Source: Verrucomicrobiota bacterium
GTDB lineage: Bacteria; Verrucomicrobiota; Verrucomicrobiia; Methylacidiphilales; Verrucolacustridaceae
Direction: 5' to 3'
Assembly: GCA_010024525.1 (NCBI GenBank)
Contig: RGGS01000038.1
Coordinates: 1 to 8,820, forward strand
DNA: 8,820 nucleotides
Positions 1 through 7,202 of the stretch are shown piece after piece. Under the pieces are notes generated by a model that saw nothing but the letters and a program-made list of their open reading frames with translations, made no database searches and had not been told where the DNA came from. Position 1 is the first letter of the stretch. Every line of letters starts with the position of its first letter. The position numbers and the translations under genes were made by a program.

Positions 1-161
1 TTTAACGCCACCACCACAAACCCTCCCACCGCCAAGACCACCAAACTTAAAATCACGTTGGCGGGAAGCAGTCCCTTCCAACCCAAAAAACCCGTCAGAA
101 AAAGCACCGCCCCAGCCACCCAGGCTGCCAGCTTAGCCAAGCCGTGATTCTCCTTTGCCAT
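1..161 (-). CDS. Small two-helix membrane protein, partial (C-terminus beyond the left edge)
   Basis: An open frame starts with ATG at 161 and runs off the left edge after 53 codons, beginning MAKENHGLAK. Two hydrophobic stretches are visible: residues about 8-27 (LAKLAAWVAGAVLFLTGFLG) and about 34-53 (rich in V, L, A and G). They are separated by a short turn containing WKGLLP. This suggests a small inner-membrane protein with at least two helices. A short G-rich motif (AGGGG, 169-165) lies only 3 nt before the ATG, so it is a weak ribosome binding site. The gene lies 46 bp downstream of the amylase stop on the same strand and could be co-transcribed with it. I do not recognise the family, and the missing 3' end prevents a functional call. 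Confidence 0.6.
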   Translation of the reverse strand, partial: MAKENHGLAKLAAWVAGAVLFLTGFLGWKGLLPANVILSLVVLAVGGFVVVAL

Positions 162-207
162 GAGCCCCTAGCATCGAAGGAAAAGAGAATGGAAACAAGG
201 ACGCGGT

Positions 208-3200
208 TTAAGGCCGGGTGATCTGCAGCCGCATGAAACGGCGGTTGGTGGAGGTGGTGGTGGCCGTGTCCTGCACGGTTACCGGTTGGGAAGCGTTGGT
301 GCCAACGTAGGCGTTCGAGGCGCTCGACCAGAGAACCGTGGCATTACTGAACCCAAACAGATCCCCCGTTGCCTGCACCTCGTAGACAATATCCGTCGCA
401 CTCTTCTGACGGTTAAAGGTCAGGGAAAGGCGGTTATTCGTCATTTTCATCTCGGGCAGGCCGTTCGTGGCGGGCACGGTCGGATTCATTCCCAAGGCGT
501 ACTTCACAAGATTAGCAATCCCGTCACCGGAATACGAACTGGTGTCGGCCGAGAGAGCTGTGCCCGTTGCCGAGCCAAACCACTGGTTTTTCCAACTGTC
601 AAGGGAACCCACGATGGAAGTTGAATCCGTCACCGTGTTATTGTTTGTGTTCAGATCCCCTCCCCCGGAAACCGTGAAGGCGGGTGTGAGAGTCGTTGTT
701 TTATTGGTATCCACCACCACATCCAAAAGAATCGCCGGATAGGATGCTCCGTTTGTCAGAGAATTGCTTCGCGTGCAGGTCAAATTTGACAAGGTGGCGG
801 TCCAACCCGTTCCGTTGAGGTTGGTCGCGCTCATGCCAGCTGGAAGCGTGGCCATGACGGTCACCGCACCACTAGAGCTTGCCGCGCCTAAATTGGCAAC
901 CACCACGCTGTAACGCCCCGACCCCCCGTAGGCCCAGGGTTCGCCTGTGTGGCTGGCGGTCAGACTCAAATCTGCACCCGTAGCAAATGCCTGCAGGCCC
1001 CCGAAATTGGTTCCCGCACTGCTGGAGGCAGTCACCCTATAATAATATAGCGAGTTGCTACTGAGACCGGTCAAACTGCTGGCGACCGGAACCGCGCTGA
1101 GACCCGCTCCGATTGAATCGGAGTCCACCATTTGGAAATTGTCGAAAATCAGGTTTTGAAACGAGGCTCCCGAACAATTTCCGTTGATGAAACCGATGGC
1201 GGCGACATTCACCCCCGCCCCATACTGCTTGAGGGTTCCGGCCAAGTTGATGTAGTCGGCATTCACCCCGCGGATCTTGCCCCCTGCCACGTAGGCTCCA
1301 GTGAGCGCATCAAAGGTGATCTTCATGTCGACCACGCCGTTCGACGGGATGTTGTTGGTGCCAAAATTGATCATCCTCTGTCCGTTCAGGTCCGTGACCA
1401 CCAAACCATTATTTCCTCCCACCCCGCTGGCGGCCGGCATGATGCCAATGGACATAAGCTCCCCGGTTCCGAAAGAACTATTGGTCTGAGACTTCAGGTT
1501 GAACCCGGAAAACGCCTTGGTGTTATCCACATCAAACCGGACCGAAAAACTGAACACTCCCGAGGATCTGGGGCTGCTCATACCCCTCCAGCCCGACTGG
1601 GAGCCGCGAGTCGTGGAACTTCCGGCGTAAACTCCAAAGGAGTTGGCCCCATCAATCTGGCGGGAACCTGTGCTGGCGTTAACCAGATACGTGCCTCCGC
1701 GGGTCCCCCCCGTGGTGGTGTAGCCATAAAAGGGCCCAAACCCATTTCCCCCGTTATTACCGTACGAAAAGCCAGTGTAGCTTTCCGCGTCGTCGGAGGC
1801 CGTTTGTTTTGTTGTTAGACCCAGGGCCGAACTCGTTCCGTACTCCACCCAGTATCCGGTGGAAAGTCCGTTCGGGTTGACCAGACCTGAAACACTCGCG
1901 GAGTTGGTCGAAATGGAGGAGGCAACCCCGGTCACCACCGAGGGTGGTGGCGAAGCCGTCAGCAGGTTTTGGGTCGATCCGTAAGAGACGCCGAAGCTGT
2001 TGGAGGCCACCGCACGGTAGTAATAAGTCTGTGCGGCCTGCAGTCCGGTGATGCCGATGGAGGGCGAGAGAATCCCGTTGGTCGACCCCATGGCCACCGG
2101 GCTTGATGAGAGGCCGAGCGACGTGTTGGTTCCGTATTCAAACCAGAGACTCGTCGAGGTACCGTTCGGATTCACCGTACTCTGCAGGGTGGCTGCGTTG
2201 GTCAGGACATTAATGGCAGAGAGCGTGGTCACGCTGGGTTTAACCGGAAGAGTGGTAAACGACTGAACCGAACCCCGAATGACATCCGTTCCGCTGGTCA
2301 CAACCACGTTATAAAAATACGTGGTCTCCGGATTCAGCGGATAGGCATAGCCCCATATTGCCGTCAGCGAATTCGTGGAGGCCAGAGTTTGCGCAGAGGT
2401 GGTATTGGTCAGCACGTTGGCCTGGACCCCATACTCAAAGTAGTACGAAACCGGATTTCCGTTGGGGTTCACATCGGCATTCATGTTTCCACTGTAATTT
2501 CCAACAAAAGTCGCCGGCTGGGTGGTCACCGTGGCCTTTTGCAAAGTGGACGTAGTGGTAAAGGTAAAATCGCTCCCGAAGGTCACGCCCACCGAGTTGG
2601 AGGCAACCACTCGCGCATGATAAGTGGCGCCGGCGCTCAGCCCGGTGAGACTCGCAGCAAGGTTAGTCGAAGTTGTGCCACTTCCCGCGGATTGGCCCGG
2701 AGTGGAGGTTCCATAAGAGGAGGATAGCCCGTAATCAAAATTCACAGTAGTGGCGGCCCCATTGGGCGTGACGGAGGCAGTCAAGGAGGCTGTGGTGTTG
2801 GTCACATTGGTGGCCGCATAGCCATTCACCGAGGGCCTAGAAGATCCGCTAGAGGCGGCCGTGGCGAAGCGGGACTCGAATGGAGCAAACATGGCTACCC
2901 CGTTGCTATCCGTCGCGGTGGCGGCAATCTTCACGGTTTGAAAGCTGCTTCCGGAAAGGCTCGAGGATGGGGTATAGGTCACCGTGGAATTGCTGTTCGT
3001 CCAGCTGAACGAACCGGTGGTCGTTGGGGTGGTGGAGAAGGCACTCTGCACCGTATTGGTGTTCATTCCGCGGCTGAAATTTACCGTAATCAGGGTTGAG
3101 GTCGGGACGCTGACGGCGTCATGGGCTGGAGAAACGGTTTCCACCGCCGGGTTTAAGGCACTGTACTGGCTTTGGGGTACAAAGATCTTAAAGGACAAGG

Positions 3201-5109
3201 GCGAGAGGGTCACGGGAGGGATCCCATCGGTCCCCGAAACCACCGTCAGGGTCTCGGATGGATTGAGGGCATTCACCAAAACGGTTCCGACAGGATACAT
3301 AGTTGGGCGGTTTCCGATCTGCTGAGTGGCCGAGGAGGTGTTCAAAACCACATACACCTCCTGCGTGCCGAGCCTACGGGAATAGGCGAAGAGGCCCGGC
3401 CCTGTCGGATTGTTCCAGAGGCTGTTGTGGGTTCCGGTGCAGAGGGCGGGATAGAGGCGACGAAGGTTGTTCAGTTTGGCCACTAGCTTGAAACGTGCCC
3501 CCGCCATATTGAAGTTGTCCCCGTTGGAGGGCCCGCCCTCAAACTGGCCATCAAACATGTCCTCCCGATCCCAAGGATCGGCTCCACCGTCGAAATCCTG
3601 TTCCGTGCCGTAATACAGGCAGGGAATGCCCCGTGAGGTGTAAAGAAAGGCCAAGGCCACCTCTAACCTTGCGGTATTGCCCCCGATATTGGTGCTCAAG
3701 AAGCGGGGTTGATCGTGGTTGTCCAGAAAGGTGACCAAGGACATCAGGGAACTGGCATCGTAATTGTTGGTGTTGAGATTTCCGTATCGATCCTCCAACA
3801 GTTTGGTGTTGCCAGTGCCGGAAGCGAACACGCTGTTGAGCGAATAATAGAGCGGGTAGTCGAGCACCGACTCCATTTTGTAGGTGGAGGTGGTCTTGCT
3901 TCCGGTGTAGGAACCGCACTTGGCATCGTTGCCGTCGTAGACCTCCCCGAACTGGAAAAAATTCGGTTTGGCGATGGAGGCGGCGTTGGAACGGACCACA
4001 GGACACCAGGCATCCCAAAAGCCCATCTCCACGTGTTTGACCGTGTCGATGCGGAAACCATCAAACCCGGCCGTATTGATCCAGAAATTGTAAATCTCCC
4101 CCATCTTCTGGCGGACGTAGGTGGATTCAGTCTTGAAATCGTCGAGAGATGATAATTCCCCCAGCTCCACTTGGGTGGAATCCCCGTAATTTAGAATACT
4201 GCCGCAATTGTTGTGGAAAATGTTGGCTAGGTTTGTGTTGCCGAAATTGGAAGTGAGAGAGGCATTATCGAAGGGGGGGGCGTAGGTTTTTCCTCCTGAG
4301 TTGTATTTCAAGCTGTAGCCCGAGGGCGGGTAAAGAAAGGTGGTGCCCCAACCCGCCTCGGCACTGTCCACCCAGACACTTGCATGATTCACTACAATGT
4401 CATTCACCACCAAAAGCCCACGCTTGTGGGCTTCGCTGACTAAACGCTGAAGGTCCGCCATGGTTCCGAATCGCGGTTCCACGTTGTAAAAGTCGGTAGC
4501 GGCGTACCCGTGATAGTCCCCGTTGCCATTTTTCACCACCGGTGAAATCCAAATGGCAGTGGCTCCCAGTGCCTTGATGTAGTCCAGTTTTTGCTCAACG
4601 CCCTTAAAATCGCCCCCGTGGGGCAGACCGCCTGTCCCGGGACTATAGTTTCCGTTCACATTGTTGTTCGCAGGATCCCCGTCGAAAAAACGATCCGTCA
4701 CAATTTGGTAGATGTTTTGGTTGCGCCAGAAATCGGTGTTGGGCTCGGCGGAAAAGTTGGTGTTCCGCGTCAAAAGGATCCGGTCGAGCCGGAATCCCGC
4801 GTCCCGCATCCAGATATGAAAGGTGTTGGTTCCGGTGTTGGAAACCGTGATGGCCACAGGCGGATTCGTGCCCCCGGCGGTGTTGGCCCAGGTCCAGACC
4901 GCCAGCTTGGTCAGGTCGATTTCGGACGAGGTAGAGCTGACTCCATTCAGTCCAACATAGACGGAAACATTTTCGGATGTTTCGGCATAACCCCGCAACC
5001 AAACGTAGTAGGTGCCTGTGTTGGTAAAACTAATGGAGTAGCGGAGTTCCGGACTGGTGTTGGTCCATGAGCTCAAGACTGTGGTGCCGTCGTTGGGCAA
5101 GGCCACCAT
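208..5109 (-). CDS. GH13 alpha-amylase, multidomain, apparently 5'-truncated
   Basis: Predicted to hydrolyse alpha-1,4-glucans such as starch or glycogen. All four GH13 motifs are present, numbered from ATG 5109: DIVVNH (237-242), GFRIDTVKH (351-359, nucleophile D355), FGEV (acid/base E389) and FLDNHD (461-466, transition-state D466). Domains in order: remnant of a carbohydrate-binding-type beta domain (1-116, ending MRDAGFRLDRILLT), GH13 barrel (about 126-575) and its C-terminal beta domain, Big_5-like Ig domain (about 653-750), three fibronectin-like repeats, a fourth split by a 228-residue insert, DUF11-like domain (about 1380-1496), and a C-terminal module (about 1500-1633) with GDGIANLVKYALGMNP. 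The architecture belongs to secreted proteins, yet no signal peptide exists. In frame, codons are open only back to 5157 (a TAG lies at 5160-5158), encoding CWSNNTGVGSYSGSGA, which reads as the middle of the binding domain. No Shine-Dalgarno motif precedes 5109. The catalytic call is firm. The exact start, expression and export are doubtful, and the GH13 subfamily and substrate are not determined. Confidence 0.88.
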   Translation of the reverse strand: MVALPNDGTTVLSSWTNTSPELRYSISFTNTGTYYVWLRGYAETSENVSVYVGLNGVSSTSSEIDLTKLAVWTWANTAGGTNPPVAITVSNTGTNTFHIWMRDAGFRLDRILLTRNTNFSAEPNTDFWRNQNIYQIVTDRFFDGDPANNNVNGNYSPGTGGLPHGGDFKGVEQKLDYIKALGATAIWISPVVKNGNGDYHGYAATDFYNVEPRFGTMADLQRLVSEAHKRGLLVVNDIVVNHASVWVDSAEAGWGTTFLYPPSGYSLKYNSGGKTYAPPFDNASLTSNFGNTNLANIFHNNCGSILNYGDSTQVELGELSSLDDFKTESTYVRQKMGEIYNFWINTAGFDGFRIDTVKHVEMGFWDAWCPVVRSNAASIAKPNFFQFGEVYDGNDAKCGSYTGSKTTSTYKMESVLDYPLYYSLNSVFASGTGNTKLLEDRYGNLNTNNYDASSLMSLVTFLDNHDQPRFLSTNIGGNTARLEVALAFLYTSRGIPCLYYGTEQDFDGGADPWDREDMFDGQFEGGPSNGDNFNMAGARFKLVAKLNNLRRLYPALCTGTHNSLWNNPTGPGLFAYSRRLGTQEVYVVLNTSSATQQIGNRPTMYPVGTVLVNALNPSETLTVVSGTDGIPPVTLSPLSFKIFVPQSQYSALNPAVETVSPAHDAVSVPTSTLITVNFSRGMNTNTVQSAFSTTPTTTGSFSWTNSNSTVTYTPSSSLSGSSFQTVKIAATATDSNGVAMFAPFESRFATAASSGSSRPSVNGYAATNVTNTTASLTASVTPNGAATTVNFDYGLSSSYGTSTPGQSAGSGTTSTNLAASLTGLSAGATYHARVVASNSVGVTFGSDFTFTTTSTLQKATVTTQPATFVGNYSGNMNADVNPNGNPVSYYFEYGVQANVLTNTTSAQTLASTNSLTAIWGYAYPLNPETTYFYNVVVTSGTDVIRGSVQSFTTLPVKPSVTTLSAINVLTNAATLQSTVNPNGTSTSLWFEYGTNTSLGLSSSPVAMGSTNGILSPSIGITGLQAAQTYYYRAVASNSFGVSYGSTQNLLTASPPPSVVTGVASSISTNSASVSGLVNPNGLSTGYWVEYGTSSALGLTTKQTASDDAESYTGFSYGNNGGNGFGPFYGYTTTGGTRGGTYLVNASTGSRQIDGANSFGVYAGSSTTRGSQSGWRGMSSPRSSGVFSFSVRFDVDNTKAFSGFNLKSQTNSSFGTGELMSIGIMPAASGVGGNNGLVVTDLNGQRMINFGTNNIPSNGVVDMKITFDALTGAYVAGGKIRGVNADYINLAGTLKQYGAGVNVAAIGFINGNCSGASFQNLIFDNFQMVDSDSIGAGLSAVPVASSLTGLSSNSLYYYRVTASSSAGTNFGGLQAFATGADLSLTASHTGEPWAYGGSGRYSVVVANLGAASSSGAVTVMATLPAGMSATNLNGTGWTATLSNLTCTRSNSLTNGASYPAILLDVVVDTNKTTTLTPAFTVSGGGDLNTNNNTVTDSTSIVGSLDSWKNQWFGSATGTALSADTSSYSGDGIANLVKYALGMNPTVPATNGLPEMKMTNNRLSLTFNRQKSATDIVYEVQATGDLFGFSNATVLWSSASNAYVGTNASQPVTVQDTATTTSTNRRFMRLQITRP
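979..2841 (-). repeat. Four fibronectin-III-like protein repeats in the amylase
   Basis: These are degenerate repeats of about 95 residues, recognisable in the protein rather than as identical DNA. Each has a V-(T/N)PNG motif, then (F/V)(D/E)YG, then a TGL/YPL..TYYYR-V-AS-S.G turn, ending in FTT or similar. Repeat 1 is residues 757-853 (2841-2551), repeat 2 is 857-953 (2541-2251) and repeat 3 is 958-1051 (2238-1957). Repeat 4 is split into 1056-1102 (1944-1804) and 1331-1377 (1119-979). Such repeats usually act as spacers or as carbohydrate or surface contact modules in secreted enzymes. The sequence divergence between copies argues against very recent duplication. Confidence 0.8.
1120..1803 (-). 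other. Inserted beta-rich, possibly lectin-like domain within repeat 4 of the amylase
   Basis: Residues about 1103-1330 interrupt the fourth fibronectin-like repeat, between TTKQTA and DSIGAGLSAVPVASSLTGL. The insert starts ASDDAESYTGFSYGNNGGNG and ends IFDNFQMVDSD. It is rich in Gly, Ser, Asn and aromatic residues, with alternating beta-type stretches such as VFSFSVRFDVD and VVDMKITFDA and a closing IFDNFQM strand. This composition and length fit a jelly-roll or concanavalin-like fold, which I infer rather than recognise by a diagnostic motif. A carbohydrate-contact role is plausible given the enzyme. Confidence 0.55.
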
Positions 5110-5143
5110 CGCACCGCTACCGGAATAGCTTCCTACCCCCGTG

Positions 5144-5860
5144 TTATTGCTCCAGCACTAGTGCCTTAAAAGAATTACCAAAAATGGTGAATTCAATACT
5201 TTCCGAGTGCAGGAACAAATCTGCCCCACCATTTTTTTCAGCAAACATCCGGTTTTTTTGAAAATCCCCGTAGGTTCGATCGCCCACAATGGGCAACCCG
5301 CGCTGCGCACATTGAATGCGGAGTTGATGTGTTCTCCCGGTTTTCGGTTCCAACTCCAACAGACTTAGAGTCCCAAACGGCCCAGTTCCGCTTTGCCGAA
5401 GGCTCATCCTGGCTTCTGCCGATTGCCCCTGGCCTGCCCTGCCCCTGGCCACCCCTCTTTCTTTCGTCACCTGAATCTTATCCCGCCAAAGGGCAGAGCT
5501 TTCTTTTGGTTTTCCAAACACCATCGCCACGTACCTCTTTTTTACCCGGTGTTTCGCAAAGGCTTGTTGCACCTCCTCCGCTGTTCTTTCCTGATCCGCC
5601 ACCAAAATGACCCCGGAGGTTCCGGCATCCAGCCGGTGCAAAAGCCACACCTTGCCCCCTCCCTTGTCCGGAGGAATGTGATAAGCCTCGTCTTTCAACG
5701 AATAACTGCAGGTCAACAAGGCTCCCGGATCCTTGCCTCCCTCTTTCGGTTGGGACCTCACGCCCCCAGGCTTGTCTAAGGCGTAAAGACCTGCCGGCCC
5801 CGCTTTGATCACCTTAACCCCGGGGCCTAGCGGCCAGGAGACCCTCACCTCATCCGCCAC
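5144..5860 (-). CDS. RluA-family RNA pseudouridine synthase
   Basis: Predicted to isomerise specific uridines to pseudouridine in rRNA or tRNA in the cytoplasm. The 238-residue product has the family's HRLDAGTSG motif at 75-83 with catalytic Asp78, a KRYVAMVFG strand (108-116) and the GRTHQLRIQ motif (175-183), followed by PIVGDRTYGDF and LFLHSESIEF. There is no N-terminal S4 domain, as in the short members. I chose GTG 5860 because GGGGAG (5874-5869) sits 8 nt upstream and this start overlaps the tadA stop by 11 nt. The frame extends upstream to an ATG at 5968, but that part only shadows tadA. The C-terminus (FKALVLEQ) is short and lacks the 'PLP.EF'-like tail common in relatives. It lies exactly where the truncated amylase frame begins, so the last few codons may derive from a rearrangement. 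The target uridine cannot be assigned. Confidence 0.9.
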   Translation of the reverse strand: MADEVRVSWPLGPGVKVIKAGPAGLYALDKPGGVRSQPKEGGKDPGALLTCSYSLKDEAYHIPPDKGGGKVWLLHRLDAGTSGVILVADQERTAEEVQQAFAKHRVKKRYVAMVFGKPKESSALWRDKIQVTKERGVARGRAGQGQSAEARMSLRQSGTGPFGTLSLLELEPKTGRTHQLRIQCAQRGLPIVGDRTYGDFQKNRMFAEKNGGADLFLHSESIEFTIFGNSFKALVLEQ

Positions 5861-6320
5861 CTTGGTTGCTCCCCGCTCTTTTGCTTTGAAAAAATTCCCG
5901 CAAGAGTTCCCGGCACTCGTCCGCCTTGACCCCACTCCGGATTTCACATTTATGATTGAGACCCTCAAATTGCAGAAGATTCAGCGCACCTCCCGCCGCC
6001 CCGCTTTTCGGATCCGCCGCGCCATAGACCACCCTCTTCACCCGGGACAACACCATCGCCCCGGCGCACATGGGGCAAGGCTCCTTGGTCACGTACACCG
6101 TTGCCTCGTGCAAACGCCAATCCCCGATCTCCCCCGCTGCCGCAGTCACCGCCAGCATTTCCGCATGGGCCGTGGCGTCCTTCAACTCCTCCACCTGGTT
6201 GTGGGCCTTGGTCAAAATCGATCCATTGACCACCAGCACCGCCCCGACCGGCACCTCCCCCTTGGTCGCCGCCTTCCGAGCTTGGCGTAACGCCTCCTCC
6301 ATGAAATGTTCATCCGTCAC
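5850..6320 (-). CDS. tadA: tRNA-specific adenosine deaminase TadA
   Basis: Deaminates the wobble adenosine (A34) to inosine in tRNA-Arg(ACG), so that one tRNA reads several Arg codons. It is a cytoplasmic zinc enzyme. The 156-residue product carries the cytidine/deoxycytidylate deaminase signature: HAE at 52-54 (zinc ligand H52, catalytic E54) and PCPMC at 81-85 (zinc ligands C82 and C85), preceded by GEVPVGAVLV and followed by VVYGAADPKSGAAG. Length fits the family. I chose GTG 6320, giving VTDEHFMEEALRQA, because TadA proteins normally begin a few residues before the FM..AL..A helix. ATG 6302 is the alternative and would remove six residues. The frame stays open further upstream, but that region is antisense to the neighbouring ygfZ-like gene. 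The stop overlaps the start of the pseudouridine synthase gene, so the two are probably one transcript. Confidence 0.93.
   Translation of the reverse strand: MTDEHFMEEALRQARKAATKGEVPVGAVLVVNGSILTKAHNQVEELKDATAHAEMLAVTAAAGEIGDWRLHEATVYVTKEPCPMCAGAMVLSRVKRVVYGAADPKSGAAGGALNLLQFEGLNHKCEIRSGVKADECRELLREFFQSKRAGSNQGGG
5869..5874 (-). promoter_or_regulatory. Ribosome binding site for the pseudouridine synthase
   Basis: GGGGAG lies 8 nt before GTG 5860, inside the 3' end of tadA. It decides the start of the downstream gene in favour of GTG 5860 over the upstream in-frame ATG at 5968. Confidence 0.6.
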
Positions 6321-6332
6321 CCCACCACTCTG

Positions 6333-7202
6333 ATGAATTCCGAGCTCCTCCAAAAGATCAAACCACCCGCCGGCGCCTGGCTTCCCGGACCCCGCACTCT
6401 TCTCCGCCTTACCGGGGTCGACCGGATTCGCTTCCTCAACGGGCAAGTCACCCAGGATTTGAAAAAGCTCCAACCGGGACAGGCTGTTCGCGCCGCGATC
6501 ATCACCGCCAAGGGGCGTCTCGAGGCCGACACCCGCATCGCCGCCACCGCCGAGGCCCTGTGGCTCGAAACCGATTTTATTCTTCGGGAAGTCATCCACT
6601 CCCGATTGGAAAAGTTCATCGTGGCCGACGATGTCACCCTCGAAGACTTTTCCACCTCCTACCGTTTGGCCCATTTTCCAGGGTTGAGCCAACCCCCCAC
6701 GGCTTTCCCCGGGGACGGTCTCGTTTTTCAATGCTCCCGATTCCGCGAGCCCGGTCTGGACCTTTGGATCCCATCCTCCACGGATTGGAAACCGGATTCC
6801 GTCCCCGTCGAGCAGTGGGAGTCTGTACGAATCGCCCGTGGCCTGCCCCTCTGGAACATCGATGTCGGCTCCGACACCCTTCCACCGGAGGCCGGATTTG
6901 AAGCCGATGCCATCAGCTCCACCAAGGGTTGTTACATTGGTCAGGAGGTCATCTCGCGCCTTCGCAGCGTTGGCCACGTGAACCGACACCTCTGTGTTTT
7001 GGGCACGAGCGATACCTCCCTCAAACAAATCGGGGAATGCCAAACCCTGGAGGGAGTGGCAGTGGGAAACATCAGCAGCTTGGCCCTAGCCGGCCACATA
7101 CCGGGTTCGGTGGCGCTGGCCATGATCAGGCGGGAGCAGGCGCAACCCGGAAATTCAGTGTTGGCCGAGAGCTCCGTTTGGACCATTCTTCGCCATGCTT
7201 AA
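6333..7202 (+). CDS. ygfZ: YgfZ/GcvT-like folate-binding protein
   Basis: Belongs to the YgfZ branch of the aminomethyltransferase (GcvT) fold. Members bind folate and support the assembly or repair of certain iron-sulfur enzymes, and they are not glycine-cleavage T-proteins. The N-terminal part has the fold's LTGVDRIRFLNGQVTQDL segment and ITAKGRLEAD. The diagnostic KGCYIGQEV, with the conserved Cys, is at residues 198-206 of the 289-residue product, followed by a C-terminal beta-barrel region (GVAVGNISS through VALAMIRRE). I prefer ATG 6333 (MNSELLQKI). An in-frame ATG at 6306 would overlap the divergent tadA gene. Neither start has a clear Shine-Dalgarno motif. The stop overlaps the cyclophilin start by 8 nt. 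Its distance from tadA is only 12 bp, so its promoter must lie inside or upstream of tadA coding DNA. Confidence 0.87.
   Translation: MNSELLQKIKPPAGAWLPGPRTLLRLTGVDRIRFLNGQVTQDLKKLQPGQAVRAAIITAKGRLEADTRIAATAEALWLETDFILREVIHSRLEKFIVADDVTLEDFSTSYRLAHFPGLSQPPTAFPGDGLVFQCSRFREPGLDLWIPSSTDWKPDSVPVEQWESVRIARGLPLWNIDVGSDTLPPEAGFEADAISSTKGCYIGQEVISRLRSVGHVNRHLCVLGTSDTSLKQIGECQTLEGVAVGNISSLALAGHIPGSVALAMIRREQAQPGNSVLAESSVWTILRHA

Noticed and set aside
979..2841. CRISPR or tandem DNA repeats
   Set aside because: The periodicity of about 290 bp exists only at protein level, as divergent fibronectin-like repeats. There are no identical short repeats with spacers.
286..5070. Several plus-strand open frames of 60-228 codons opposite the amylase
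   Set aside because: They are Pro/Arg/Gly/Val-rich antisense shadows of a GC-rich gene with no recognisable domains or ribosome binding sites. The minus-strand frame has clear domains throughout.
5110..5160. A programmed frameshift making a pseudouridine synthase-amylase fusion protein
   Set aside because: The frames overlap for only about 14 nt and there is no slippery heptamer in the right register. Fusing a cytoplasmic RNA-modifying enzyme to a secreted-type amylase makes no functional sense. A rearrangement or assembly junction is simpler.
5100..5200. An insertion sequence or integrase scar at the rluA/amylase junction
   Set aside because: No transposase, inverted terminal repeats or target-site duplication can be seen on either side.
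5861..5968. A longer pseudouridine synthase starting at ATG 5968
   Set aside because: The extra residues overlap the 3' end of tadA in another frame and resemble no domain. GTG 5860 has a good ribosome binding site.
6321..7043. A long N-terminal extension of TadA, since its frame stays open up to an ATG at 7043
   Set aside because: The extension is wholly antisense to the ygfZ-like gene, shows no domain, and TadA proteins are normally about 150-170 residues.
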